In this document: in pieces, positions 33,836-42,098 of the stretch
Layout of the letters: each line of letters opens with the position of its first letter
How positions within the stretch are numbered: the first letter of the stretch is position 1
NCBI RefSeq assembly: GCF_014656545.1
Contig: NZ_BNDS01000008.1
Span: 45,110 to 109,109 of the forward strand
From: Neobacillus kokaensis
GTDB taxonomy: Bacteria; Bacillota; Bacilli; Bacillales; Cytobacillaceae
DNA length: 64,000 bases
Direction: 5' to 3'
Notes under the pieces: model-generated
Databases searched by the model: none
The model's input: only the letters and a program-made list of their open reading frames with translations
Told to the model about the DNA's origin: nothing
Position numbers and translations under genes: made by a program

Positions 33836-34852
33836 ATGAATTCTGAACAACATATTCGTCTTACTTCTTCTGAAATCGCTCAGCTTTGGACTGGATATAT
33901 GAATAATAGTATGTCTATGTGTGTATTGAAGTATTTTAAGGAAAAGACCGAGGATGAGGAAATTCGAAACGTATTAGATTTTGCTATTTCGATATCAGAT
34001 AAGATGCTGCAGGACATTACAGAGATATATGTGAGAGAAAATCATCCCATTCCTGTTGCTTTCAATGAAAGCGAGGATGTTAATTTGAATGCACCTGCTA
34101 TATACTCCGATGTGTTCATGTTAAATTTTGTTCACTATATGTCTAGATATGGAATGACGGCATACGGTTCTGCGTTTGCTAGTTCTGCACGTTCGGATAT
34201 TGTTGAACTTTTTACAATGGCAGTAGAATCGTGCATGGAGCTTTATAAAAAATCGTTAACCACGTTATTAGAAAAAGGCCTCTACCATAGGGTAGCTGCC
34301 ATTCCCATTCCTGAAAAAGTGGATTTCGTTCAAAAGCAAAGCTACCTAACTGGATGGTTCGGTGAACGCCGCCCTTTAAATGCGGCAGAAATCATGAACC
34401 TTTATAATGACATTCAAAGAAATGCCCTCGGAAAAGCTTTATTACTCGGATTTGGTCAAAGCGCTGGTTTACAACAGGTTCGAAATTATATGGTGAAGGG
34501 CGCTCAAATTGCCGGCAAGGTCGTTGACGTACTTACACACATCCTAATGGAAGAAAATATTACAGAGCCCCCAACTTGGGATTCTGAGGTCTTGAACTCT
34601 ACTACACCTGCTTTTTCCGATAAGCTGATGATGTTCCACTCCGCTTTGTTGATCAGTGCCTCTTCTGGATACTACGGAACCGCTTTAGGGACATCAGGGC
34701 GAAGGGATATCGGCGCGAAATATTCACGGCTTTTGATTGAAGCCCTTCAATATGCAGAAGACGGTGCCCATATCCTTATTGAACAAGGCTGGATGGAGCA
34801 GCTGCCTCAATCAAGCGATGAAATTGAAATTGCCAAAATCAAAAAGAAATAG
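33836..34852 (+). CDS. DUF3231 family protein
   Basis: A 338-residue helical protein built of two similar halves. Each half starts with a segment of the type LTSSEIAQLWTGYMNNSM or LNAAEIMNLYNDIQRNA, followed by long helices and a DVF/DKLMMFH pattern, so it looks like a tandem ferritin-like bundle. DUF3231 proteins are found in spore formers, and their role is not established. GGAGG precedes the ATG. A paralogue lies at 38.4 kb. The gene just downstream encodes an internally duplicated cysteine-tailed protein. Confidence 0.85.
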   Translation: MNSEQHIRLTSSEIAQLWTGYMNNSMSMCVLKYFKEKTEDEEIRNVLDFAISISDKMLQDITEIYVRENHPIPVAFNESEDVNLNAPAIYSDVFMLNFVHYMSRYGMTAYGSAFASSARSDIVELFTMAVESCMELYKKSLTTLLEKGLYHRVAAIPIPEKVDFVQKQSYLTGWFGERRPLNAAEIMNLYNDIQRNALGKALLLGFGQSAGLQQVRNYMVKGAQIAGKVVDVLTHILMEENITEPPTWDSEVLNSTTPAFSDKLMMFHSALLISASSGYYGTALGTSGRRDIGAKYSRLLIEALQYAEDGAHILIEQGWMEQLPQSSDEIEIAKIKKK

Positions 34853-34987
34853 GAGAATTGGCCATGTTTACTCGATTTCCAGTCAAGTAAATTCACATTA
34901 GTCCAAGCACGAACTCATTTCCTCCCATATACATATCATTGAACCAAAAGATTTCATTGATATTTATTTTAAAAGGGGAATGATTGT

Positions 34988-35617
34988 ATGGGGATAGGAA
35001 AACAAAATTGTACGATTCTCAGGCATCAGGCGACAATAGCAATTTCACAACCCTCAGGGGCATCATTTGCCTATTTCACAGATTTGACTGAAAATCACTA
35101 TAAGGCAATGATTGACGTTTCTATTCAAAGTCCGACCGGTGCACCTCTAAATGCCCAACTAGTTGTAACACCGCGAATCGGATCTGATATTACTATCGAT
35201 TTCACTGATACAGTTGTTGTTCAGATAGAAGATGCGCGAGCTGTCACTCTAAATTCTACTAGTGGTGGAATTGAAGGAGTTATGAACATTGTTAAAGATT
35301 TTTGCATTTGCTGCCCGGGTTTTGAGGAGGTTCATAGACATGAAGGTACTTTTACCTTTAGGGGATCCCGTTTTCTTTTTACAGATTTGACTTCCAACCA
35401 CTATAAGGCAATGGCTGTCGTCAATGGAAGATTTGGGGGAGAGGTTGTAGTGACACCACGGATTGGAGAGGCTGCAACCATCACTCTCCCGCCGCTTGGG
35501 CAAAGTGTCATTCAATTTGAAGATGCTCAAACTCTATCAGTTACAACAACAGGGGCCCCAGAAGGAACTCCAAATAATGTCCAAATTATAAAAGACTTCT
35601 GCATGAGCTGCCCATAA
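34988..35617 (+). CDS. Internally duplicated beta-rich protein with Cys tails
   Basis: A 209-residue protein made of two halves of about 100 residues. Both contain a FTDLT-NHYKAM segment, then VVTPRIG, and end in KDFC (first half KDFCICCP at about 103-110, second half KDFCMSCP at the very C-terminus). Another cysteine is at residue 8. There is no signal peptide. The pattern of a beta-sandwich with terminal cysteines recalls spore surface appendage subunits that crosslink through disulfides, but I cannot assign it to such a family. The ribosome site is GGGGAATG just before the start. A terminator follows. The DUF3231 gene lies upstream on the same strand. Confidence 0.75.
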   Translation: MGIGKQNCTILRHQATIAISQPSGASFAYFTDLTENHYKAMIDVSIQSPTGAPLNAQLVVTPRIGSDITIDFTDTVVVQIEDARAVTLNSTSGGIEGVMNIVKDFCICCPGFEEVHRHEGTFTFRGSRFLFTDLTSNHYKAMAVVNGRFGGEVVVTPRIGEAATITLPPLGQSVIQFEDAQTLSVTTTGAPEGTPNNVQIIKDFCMSCP

Positions 35618-35641
35618 AGAATAAAGGCTATTTCGTACTTA

Positions 35642-35677
35642 AAGTCCAAAAGGCAGCACAGCCTTTTGGACTTTTTC
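35642..35677 (+). terminator. Terminator between convergent genes
   Basis: AGTCCAAAAGG pairs with CCTTTTGGACT around an 8-nt loop and is followed by a short T run. Confidence 0.85.
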
Positions 35678-35704
35678 ATGTGCTCGTGGACCGTTCTCCA
35701 GTTT

Positions 35705-36592
35705 CTAGTGGGAAGGGTGCCCTTCAAGAGCCTCCTGTAGTTTTTCCGTCTGAACGAACATATTCGATGCTGGCATTTGCACTTGTTCCTTATGGCATGC
35801 AGACATTAGTTCAAACCTGACCTGCCTGGAGGTTTCAAAATACTCTTCAGGCCGCACCAGTCCTGTTATACAAAATTCGTACCCAACATATTTAAGATTA
35901 GGATTTAGGTCTGTAATCCCAACATATTGAAATGGTTCCACAGCCTCATCCTCTTGCCTAAACAGGCTTTGTGCCCATTTTTCATTGCAGGTCACACAGA
36001 CTTGCAGTAGCAATTCCTTTATTTTTTCCGGATCTTCTTGATAACTGACGGTAATCCGTTCAATTACCCGCATCCAGCCTTTATTAAAATTTTGGATTGT
36101 TCGAATCTCCCCATGCGGGATGGTAAGAAGTTTTCCCGACCATTCGCGAATTTGCATATAGCGGATACTGATTTCCTCAATGGTACCGGAGCTTGTTCCG
36201 TTGAACGTCACAAAATCGCCGACACGAAATTCCTTATCCGTTAATCTCGCAAACCCTAATATAACGTCCTTCAGCATTTGTTGTGCGGCAAAACCGACGA
36301 CGACTCCGGCAATCCCTGCCCCAGCAAGAATTCCTTTAATATCTATAAATTGGCTAATTAGAAAGATAATAAGGCTGGTCACAATCCCATACCTTAAAAT
36401 CGAACGAATAACTCCTTGCATCGTCTGTTCCGATTCTTCATCAAAAAAGTTTGACTTCCTAAAGAACCATTCGATCATACGGTTTATAATAAAAGAAACA
36501 GTCATGAGAATCAAAGCAAACAGAATAAATCGCAGGAGTAAAAACTCCCTTATAATCTTAAAAAAATCCTCGGTCAACGTTAATAAATCCAT
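35705..36592 (-). CDS. Small-conductance mechanosensitive channel (MscS family)
   Basis: A 295-residue MscS-type channel. Two N-terminal helices precede the pore-lining segment GAGIAGVVVGFAAQQMLKDVILG (given here in parts: GAGIAGVVV and GFAAQQMLKD, about residues 92-112), then the beta domain (VGDFVTFNG-TSGTIEEISIR) and the C-terminal mixed domain. It releases solutes on osmotic down-shock. The ATG is preceded by GGACGTGG. It stands between convergent and co-directional neighbours and is probably monocistronic. Confidence 0.9.
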   Translation of the reverse strand: MDLLTLTEDFFKIIREFLLLRFILFALILMTVSFIINRMIEWFFRKSNFFDEESEQTMQGVIRSILRYGIVTSLIIFLISQFIDIKGILAGAGIAGVVVGFAAQQMLKDVILGFARLTDKEFRVGDFVTFNGTSSGTIEEISIRYMQIREWSGKLLTIPHGEIRTIQNFNKGWMRVIERITVSYQEDPEKIKELLLQVCVTCNEKWAQSLFRQEDEAVEPFQYVGITDLNPNLKYVGYEFCITGLVRPEEYFETSRQVRFELMSACHKEQVQMPASNMFVQTEKLQEALEGHPSH

Positions 36593-36645
36593 CCATCCAC
36601 GTCCTTAAATACTGGGTTCATTACATTTTCTTTTTCGGATTCGGG

Positions 36646-37320
36646 CTATTTCCGCTGTCTGAAGAAATTCCATCTCTTAGAAAAATTACCCAGCATGAAA
36701 CTGGCTAAGTTTATCCGGAAATACCACTGTTTTATTGTTTCCAAAATCCATACAGGTACTGGGGTGCCAGAAATGAAGGGATAAAAGTTTTTATATGCCC
36801 AGAGAAGATGTTCCCAACGGTAATCGTTTCCCTTTTGGACATATTCCGAGACGTCAAGAACTTTTCCTCTTCCATTTTGCAAAAGGATGTTTTTGAGGTG
36901 AATATCCCGCGGATTCAACCCTTGACGACGGATATACTCCCGTGCCTCCTCTACATCCAAAATCGCTTGTTCCGGGACCGGAATGCCTTGCACCAAACAT
37001 TCATACAAAGTGACCCCCTGTTCGAAACTCATCACGATGTAGTTCGTTCCACTCCCGTAAAATGTCGGGAAATAACGAGCCCCTTTTAAATGTTCGTAAA
37101 CATATTCTTCCACTTCTTTTTTCTTTAATGCTTGAGAAGAATATACCTTAAATACAACGTCAGGGGTTTTATGATAATGGAAAACGGCAGCATCCGTTCC
37201 AATTCCGATGCATGTCAGACCCTCTGCAGCCCCCATAATAGTAACAGACTGATTATTTTCACTCCCAATCACTTGAATGTTCCTCAGTGCTTCATCTGCC
37301 AGTTTCCAATCTGATATCAT
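36646..37320 (-). CDS. Small protein-kinase-like protein, YrzF-like
   Basis: A 224-residue eukaryotic-like kinase fold cut to its core. The glycine loop GIGTDAAVF, lysine strand VFKVY, catalytic loop RDIHLKNILL and a DVS in place of DFG are visible in order. Short kinases of this type (YrzF, YbdM) occur in Bacillus. Whether this one is active is not clear, because the DFG glycine is replaced. ATG 37326 is abutted by GGAG; ATG 37320 has proper spacing and is chosen. Confidence 0.75.
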   Translation of the reverse strand: MISDWKLADEALRNIQVIGSENNQSVTIMGAAEGLTCIGIGTDAAVFHYHKTPDVVFKVYSSQALKKKEVEEYVYEHLKGARYFPTFYGSGTNYIVMSFEQGVTLYECLVQGIPVPEQAILDVEEAREYIRRQGLNPRDIHLKNILLQNGRGKVLDVSEYVQKGNDYRWEHLLWAYKNFYPFISGTPVPVWILETIKQWYFRINLASFMLGNFSKRWNFFRQRK

Positions 37321-37326
37321 AAACAT

Positions 37327-37724
37327 CTCCTTTTTGTTTTGCTTTTTACGCTGCTAAAAAAACTTCAACTTTTATTTATTTATATTTAGACTCGGAACAA
37401 CCGGTGTATGTTTAATCCATTCCTTAAAGTTATACGATTAGTTAAAAGGGAGGTTTCAGAAAAAATTTGCAAAAACAGAATCACCTTAATGACTTTTTCA
37501 AGTGAATAGCCAGCCGCCGCCAAACCCTCAGGGGGCGGTCCTAGTAATTTACCACCATGTTTTTGATGCGAAAACTAGTATTTAATTTTAGAAGTGGGCG
37601 GTGGTTCCTTGCGGCGGTATTCCGTTTGCAGCAAACGTCATTTCGAATATCCTCAACGGGCCGATTTTTTTAAAAAAGTTGGATACTATAAAATTAGTAT
37701 TGAAAAATGTCGGAGGTTTTGCTG
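37327..37724. other. Upstream gap with a GC-rich block
   Basis: The gap between divergent genes contains a GC-rich stretch at about 37510-37620, where GCCGCCGCC and GGCGGC arms face each other across an AT-rich centre with ACTAGT. It may fold. No gene is supported. Confidence 0.25.
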
Positions 37725-38195
37725 ATGATTAAAAAAAGGCACTTAGCATTTAATATATCGATGATTGTCATTCCATGGTTAACATTGTTGTTTATCGGAA
37801 AGCGGGAGTTTAAACGGTATTCACTGGCGGGCGTATTTATTGTCATTTTTGAGATTCTTAATCATTGGTACGGCCACAAACGGAAATGGTGGAAATTTTA
37901 CGACAAACGCAGATCATTTTTCAAAGACGAGCTGCCTTGGAGTGTCGGACCTTATATGCCCATTTCGATGTGGCTGCTGAAATTTTCGTACGGCAATTTT
38001 AAAAAGTTTGTCCTGCTTAACGCTATTTTCGATGGCCTTTTTGCCTTTCTTTTCATCAATATAACAAAAAAACTCAAGCTGGTCGCCCTGAACCGCATCA
38101 ACCACATCCAATTCTTCATCTACCTTCACTACAAAGCCTACCTGTTATACGGTGTGCAATATCTGTATGAGAAGGCGCGGAGCAGGATGGTGTGA
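37725..38195 (+). CDS. CBO0543-like membrane protein
   Basis: A 156-residue integral membrane protein with about four helices and a basic, aromatic loop (HWYGHKRKWWKFYDKRR). It resembles the CBO0543 family of spore-forming Firmicutes, whose function is unknown. The frame opens at 37707, but GGAGG at 37712-37716 with 8-bp spacing selects ATG 37725. Confidence 0.7.
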   Translation: MIKKRHLAFNISMIVIPWLTLLFIGKREFKRYSLAGVFIVIFEILNHWYGHKRKWWKFYDKRRSFFKDELPWSVGPYMPISMWLLKFSYGNFKKFVLLNAIFDGLFAFLFINITKKLKLVALNRINHIQFFIYLHYKAYLLYGVQYLYEKARSRMV

Positions 38196-38367
38196 TGCTT
38201 GGACTGGGGATTCATAGAGGCGTCCATGCACCTTCTTAGTTTTTCCATGAGTTCCTGTTCGCCGCATGTATGATGGTATGATGCCCGTGCGTGTGTCTCA
38301 CTCATATCGCATCCAAAATTGGGAATATTACTTACAAGTAGATTCGTTTTTAAAGGAGATTGCACAT

Positions 38368-39375
38368 ATGGATGATAAGACAAAGATCCCTTTGACTGCA
38401 GCAGAGATGTCTGGTTTGTGGGCACAGTATATTAATGATACGTTGGCGGTTTGTGTGAGTCGTTATTTTTTGGAGATGGTGAAGGATGAGGAGGTTCGGC
38501 CGATTGCAGAATGGGCGTTGAAGACGGCCAACGAGAATCTTGGCATCATACGGGAGTTATTTGAAAAGGATGATTTCCCCATTCCACTTGGATTTACGGA
38601 ACAAGATGTGAATCCCCAAGCCCCGAAATTGTTCTCGGACACTTTTGTCTTGGTTTATTATCGGCATATGTCGGTGATTGCCCTTGCGGCAAATTGCGGT
38701 GGACTCAGTGTGGCAACGAGGCCGGATGTGGTCGCGTTTCATAAGCGGATCATTGATAAAGGGATTGACTTACAGGACCTGACCCGCGATCTAATGCTAA
38801 AGCAAGGGACGTATGTGAAGCCCCCTTATATCTCCGTTCCGGACAAAGTTGATTTTATCGAAAAGCAAAGTTTTCTCACCGGGTTTTTTGGCAAAAAGCG
38901 GTCGTTTACGTCTATTGAAATCACGCATTTATTCTTGAACGTCCAGTCCAACGCGATCGGAAAGGCATTAATTACGGGATTTGCCCAAACGGCGCAGGAC
39001 AAAGAAGTGAAATCATTTTTGGTGCGCGGAATGCAGCTTTCGCAAAAGTTTGTCGATATCTTTAGCGACATTTTAATCAAGGACGACCTGCCTGCGCCGA
39101 TGAGCTGGGATTCGGCGGTTACCGATTCAACCGCGACCGTGTTTTCAGATAAATTAATCATGTTCCATGTTTCCGCCATGATTGCAGCCGGCATCGGCAA
39201 TTTCGGCATGGCGATGGCCGCCAGCCCAAGAAGGGACCTAGGCGCACAATATGCAGCCCTTCTCCCGGAAATCGCGCTATATGCCGAGGACGGCGCCAAT
39301 CTCATGATCAAGCACGGCTGGCTAGAAGAGCCCCCGCTGGCCGATGACCGAGATCAGTTGATAAAACGTGAATGA
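38368..39375 (+). CDS. DUF3231 family protein, second copy
   Basis: A 335-residue paralogue of the protein at 33836-34852 with the same two-half layout (LTAAEMSGLWAQYINDTL and FTSIEITHLFLNVQSNA) and the same motifs SDTFVLVYY and DKLIMFH. The frame is open from 38266, but AAAGGAGA upstream of ATG 38368 and the homology to the other copy fix the start here. GC content is clearly higher than in the first copy, so the two are not a recent duplication. A long palindrome follows downstream. Confidence 0.85.
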   Translation: MDDKTKIPLTAAEMSGLWAQYINDTLAVCVSRYFLEMVKDEEVRPIAEWALKTANENLGIIRELFEKDDFPIPLGFTEQDVNPQAPKLFSDTFVLVYYRHMSVIALAANCGGLSVATRPDVVAFHKRIIDKGIDLQDLTRDLMLKQGTYVKPPYISVPDKVDFIEKQSFLTGFFGKKRSFTSIEITHLFLNVQSNAIGKALITGFAQTAQDKEVKSFLVRGMQLSQKFVDIFSDILIKDDLPAPMSWDSAVTDSTATVFSDKLIMFHVSAMIAAGIGNFGMAMAASPRRDLGAQYAALLPEIALYAEDGANLMIKHGWLEEPPLADDRDQLIKRE

Positions 39376-39448
39376 TGGTTAGGGATAGTTCTCGCAGCCG
39401 CAGCTTTAGTGATTTCGGAGTTTGATTGGACTATTTATGTTTGTAAAT

Positions 39449-39490
39449 AAACCATTTCAGGCAGCTAGATTGCTTCTAGCTGTCTGAAAT
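39449..39490. repeat. Long perfect-like palindrome after DUF3231
   Basis: TTTCAGGCAGCTAGA faces TCTAGCTGTCTGAAA with a 5-nt centre and one mismatch. There is no U tract, so it is a poor intrinsic terminator; it may still stabilise a 3' end. Confidence 0.6.
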
Positions 39491-39840
39491 GTTGTAGACC
39501 TGTCTTTTTCGAGCAGTTAAAATTCCTATCCTAACTAACATTCCTATCGCTGAATAACAAAGCATCAGGTTTCATGAAATTAATCCATAGCCCCAGAGAT
39601 AGAATCTCAAATTTCTCACCACCAGCTAATTTTCTAACTATCTCGTACAAGTTTCGCTTGGACAAATATTATGCTGTTAAAAAGTTCCCTCAAAACATAA
39701 AGAAACGTCTGCAATAAATGCAAACGTTCCAAAGTGAGAAATATAAATGTTTCGTGGAGTAGCCTTTGTGTTATAACATATGCATTCAAAATAAAACTGG
39801 GTAGACAAACGTTGCCTAATAGGAGATTATGTTGACGATC

Positions 39841-40008
39841 TTAAAAAAATCCACGTCTTCTTCTTTCAATTTCAAAACGCCTTCTTCTTTCAATTTCAAA
39901 TCTACGTCTTCTTTCTATTTCAATTTCGATTTCAATTTCAATTCTTCTTCTCCGTTCAATTTCAATTTCAATTTCGATTTGGAAGGGTCTTCTTGGAATG
40001 AAAAACAT
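39841..40008 (-). CDS. Ile-Glu / Arg4 repeat microprotein
   Basis: A 55-residue protein of extreme composition. After MFFIPRRPFQ come four IE dipeptides (residues 11-18), RRRR, five IE dipeptides (23-32), RRRR, FEIE, RRRR, FEIE, RRRR (49-52) and GFF. A perfect AAAGGAGG lies 8 bp before the ATG, and the stop is TAA, so it is translated. Alternating Ile and Glu favours an amphipathic beta strand, with Arg4 clusters as charge-balancing turns or anionic-surface contacts. It sits behind a YjcZ gene pair and its terminator, so a role in the spore or its coat is inferred. A shortened copy lies at 41.7 kb. I do not know a family. Confidence 0.75.
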   Translation of the reverse strand: MFFIPRRPFQIEIEIEIERRRRIEIEIEIEIERRRRFEIERRRRFEIERRRRGFF

Positions 40009-40039
40009 GCTTATAACCTCCTTTCATTTCAGAAGATTA

Positions 40040-40077
40040 TTGAAAAGGGACAGATTTGCCGAACTAATCTGCCCTTC
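40040..40077 (-). terminator. Terminator of the first YjcZ pair
   Basis: Imperfect GGGCAGATT/AATCTGTCCC stem followed by TTTTC on the minus strand. Related hairpins follow at 40914 and 41846. Confidence 0.65.
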
Positions 40078-40103
40078 TACTGAAAATCAGTTCCTTCAGC
40101 GGC

Positions 40104-40199
40104 TTAGTAACCATAACCGCCGGAAACACTAGCACCTACAATGATCAGCAATACAAATAGTACAACGATCAGTGCAGCCATATTTCTGAGTCCATCCAT
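40104..40199 (-). CDS. YjcZ-family sporulation peptide, type A copy 1
   Basis: A 31-residue peptide, one hydrophobic helix (ALIVVLFVLLIIVGAS) with a glycine- and tyrosine-rich C-terminus SGGYGY. This is the YjcZ-family layout known from spore formers. GAGGTGA lies 8 bp before the ATG. It is read after the type B gene 65 bp upstream and before a terminator. The protein is identical to the copy at 40977-41072. Confidence 0.85.
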   Translation of the reverse strand: MDGLRNMAALIVVLFVLLIIVGASVSGGYGY

Positions 40200-40263
40200 A
40201 TATCGTTCACCTCATTTTCTAAAAATTTCACAATTACAATCTCTGAGGAATATTTTTAAACTT

Positions 40264-40368
40264 TTAATATGTTGAAACAGATGTTAGTACGATAATTAAT
40301 AAAATAAACAATACTACGATTAAAGTGAAGTTAAAAGAGGAGCCATATCCGCTTGAGTATCCATACAT
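40264..40368 (-). CDS. YjcZ-family sporulation peptide, type B copy 1
   Basis: A 34-residue peptide with MYGYSSGYGSS followed by one membrane helix (FTLIVVLFILLIIVLTS). Tyrosine and glycine lie at the N-terminus, the reverse of type A. AGGTGGTGA precedes the ATG. First gene of a B-A pair; a hairpin repeat element lies directly upstream. Confidence 0.85.
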   Translation of the reverse strand: MYGYSSGYGSSFNFTLIVVLFILLIIVLTSVSTY

Positions 40369-40445
40369 AAACTATCACCACCTGTTATTTTTTGAGGATA
40401 ATATTTACATCCCACTATTAAGATATTTTTTTTATAAAAAAATGT

Positions 40446-40710
40446 TTGGACAAGTCACTAATTATTAAGAAAATCCGCAGCCTCACTATAAAACTCCTAT
40501 ATAGCATTGAAAATTTCAAGGTTTCAATTCATGCTTTCACCCTTACTAATTGTCTTATGGGATGTAAAGAAGCGTATCAAACGGACGATACGCTTCTCTG
40601 GGGGTATCCCAATGTACAGCTGCTGGTAAACGGCGGTGCATGTTACGGTGTGAGAGATTCCTATCTCTCAATGATAAAATATGCACATAGCATAAAGATG
40701 ATTGGACAAG
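40446..40710. repeat. Hairpin repeat element, copy 1
   Basis: A 265-bp element bounded by TTGGACAAG on both sides. Its centre is AGAAGCGTATC/GATACGCTTCT (40568-40597), followed by a GGGGG-ATG-like stretch and a GAGAGAT/ATCTCTC pair. It lies between YjcZ module 1 and module 2. Three more copies exist in the window. Confidence 0.8.
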
Positions 40711-40913
40711 CATTGATTATTTTAAAAATTATTTCTAAAAAATATATTAAATCTTCTTTCATCTATTCAAGAATAAATATATACACACTTTTTTCTCTTC
40801 TTCATAATTTACTTGAAATACGATAAAAAAAAGGCATTTACCAAACCGATTAGGAAATGATTTCAGAACATTATGGCTTCGTGAAGACATAGTGAAAATA
40901 AAGGAGTTTTAAC

Positions 40914-40945
40914 GAAAAAGGACAGATTCGAATTCTGTCCTTTTA
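40914..40945 (-). terminator. Terminator of the second YjcZ pair
   Basis: AAAAGGACAGA pairs with TCTGTCCTTTT on the minus strand and ends in TTTTTC. Confidence 0.8.
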
Positions 40946-40976
40946 CTGAAAATCAGTAACATGGCCCCTCTACGAC

Positions 40977-41072
40977 TTAGTAACCGTAACCGCCGGAAAC
41001 ACTAGCTCCTACAATGATCAGCAATACAAATAGTACAACGATCAGTGCAGCCATATTTCTAAGTCCATCCAT
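40977..41072 (-). CDS. YjcZ-family sporulation peptide, type A copy 2
   Basis: A 31-residue peptide identical in protein sequence to type A copy 1, with a few synonymous changes, 873 bp further on. It has the same ribosome site. It follows type B copy 2 by 65 bp and ends before a terminator. Confidence 0.85.
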   Translation of the reverse strand: MDGLRNMAALIVVLFVLLIIVGASVSGGYGY

Positions 41073-41137
41073 ATATCGTTCACCTCATTTTTCTAATAAT
41101 TTCACAATGACAATCTCAGAGAAATATTTTTAAACTT

Positions 41138-41242
41138 TTAATAAGTTGAAACAGATGTTAGTACGATAATTAATAAAATGAACAATACTACGATTAAAGT
41201 GAAGTTAAAAGCTGAGCCATACCCGCTTGAGTATCCATACAT
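41138..41242 (-). CDS. YjcZ-family sporulation peptide, type B copy 2
   Basis: A 34-residue peptide that differs from copy 1 by one residue (GSA instead of GSS before FNFT). It has the same AGGTGG-type ribosome site (here GGGTGGTGA). It is preceded by repeat element copy 2. Confidence 0.85.
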   Translation of the reverse strand: MYGYSSGYGSAFNFTLIVVLFILLIIVLTSVSTY

Positions 41243-41319
41243 AAACTATCACCACCCGTTATTTTTTTGGAATAATATTTACATCCCACTATTAAGATAT
41301 TTTTTTATAAAAAAAATGA

Positions 41320-41597
41320 TTGGACAAGTTCATAATTATTAAGATAAATCCGCAATTCCACTATGAAATTCCATTAAATACCCATCTAATGTTGGGAATT
41401 TCAAGGCTTTGAATCAATCCTTCTTCCCTTACTAAGGTGTCTGATGAAATGAAAAGAAGCGTATCAAACGAACGATACGCTTCTCCGGAGGTAATCTAAT
41501 GTGCAATAAGCGGTCTACGATGGTGGAGGCTACGGCGCGGGAGATTCCTGTCTCCCTATGATAAAATATGCATAGTGAATAAAAAAGATTGGACAAG
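41320..41597. repeat. Hairpin repeat element, copy 2
   Basis: A 278-bp copy bounded by TTGGACAAG at both ends, with the GAAGCGTATC/GATACGCTTC hairpin in the middle. A GGAGG-ATG start follows the hairpin and opens a 20-codon frame that is not conserved in the other copies. Confidence 0.8.
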
Positions 41598-41735
41598 CGT
41601 GGAAAATAAAAAAATTATTTTAAAAAATCATTCTCCTCTAGGCAAGTCACTATAAATACTTATCTTTCGATTATCCCCCATCCCTCTATCCTGGTTTTTT
41701 AAAAAAATATGGTTACCCTAAAACATAAAGAAACG

Positions 41736-41813
41736 TCAGCAATAAATGCAAACGCTCCACAGTGAGGAAGTAAATGATTCAATCTCGAAGGGTCTTCCTT
41801 GAAAGAAATACAT
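41736..41813 (-). pseudogene. Contracted copy of the Ile-Glu/Arg gene
   Basis: The first 12 codons (MYFFQGRPFEIE) match the intact gene at 39841-40008, but the frame then leaves the repeat at once and ends after 25 codons in sequence that in module 1 lies 70-100 bp downstream of the gene. The ribosome site is damaged (GCAGG for GGAGG). A single deletion through the repeat explains it. Confidence 0.7.
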
Positions 41814-41845
41814 GCTTACAACCTGCTTTCATTTCAGAAGCTTAT

Positions 41846-41881
41846 CGAAAAAGGACAGATTCGCCGAAATCTGTCCTTCTA
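41846..41881 (-). terminator. Terminator of the third YjcZ module
   Basis: AGAAGGACAGATTT pairs with AATCTGTCCTTTTT on the minus strand. Confidence 0.8.
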
Positions 41882-41912
41882 CTGAAAATCAGTAACATGT
41901 TCCTTCTGCAAA

Positions 41913-42020
41913 CTAGTAACCGCTTGAAACAGAAGTTAGTACGATAATTAATAAAATGAACAATACTACAATTAAAGTGAAGTTAAAGGAAGAACCATAT
42001 CCGCCTGAATATCCATACAT
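41913..42020 (-). CDS. YjcZ-family sporulation peptide, type B copy 3
   Basis: A 35-residue peptide like the other type B copies but ending SVSSGY-stop. That ending resembles the SVSGGYGY tail of type A, which suggests the A gene was deleted by a B-A fusion in this module. The ribosome site AGGTGGTGA is kept. Confidence 0.85.
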   Translation of the reverse strand: MYGYSGGYGSSFNFTLIVVLFILLIIVLTSVSSGY

Positions 42021-42098
42021 AAACTATCACCACCTGTCATTATTTCGGGATATTAAATTACATCCCACTATTAAGATATTTTTTTGTAAAAAACTTGA

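Noticed and set aside
34863..34890. Nine-codon frame after the first DUF3231 gene
   Set aside because: It has a GGAG-like site but is too short and shows no sign of conservation.
39829..40083. Plus-strand 84-codon FNF/SSS-rich frame
   Set aside because: It is the antisense shadow of the Ile-Glu/Arg gene, which alone has a ribosome site, and it has none itself.
40446..40826. 126-codon plus-strand frame in hairpin element copy 1
   Set aside because: The frame is not kept in the other three copies of the element, and there is no ribosome site at its start.
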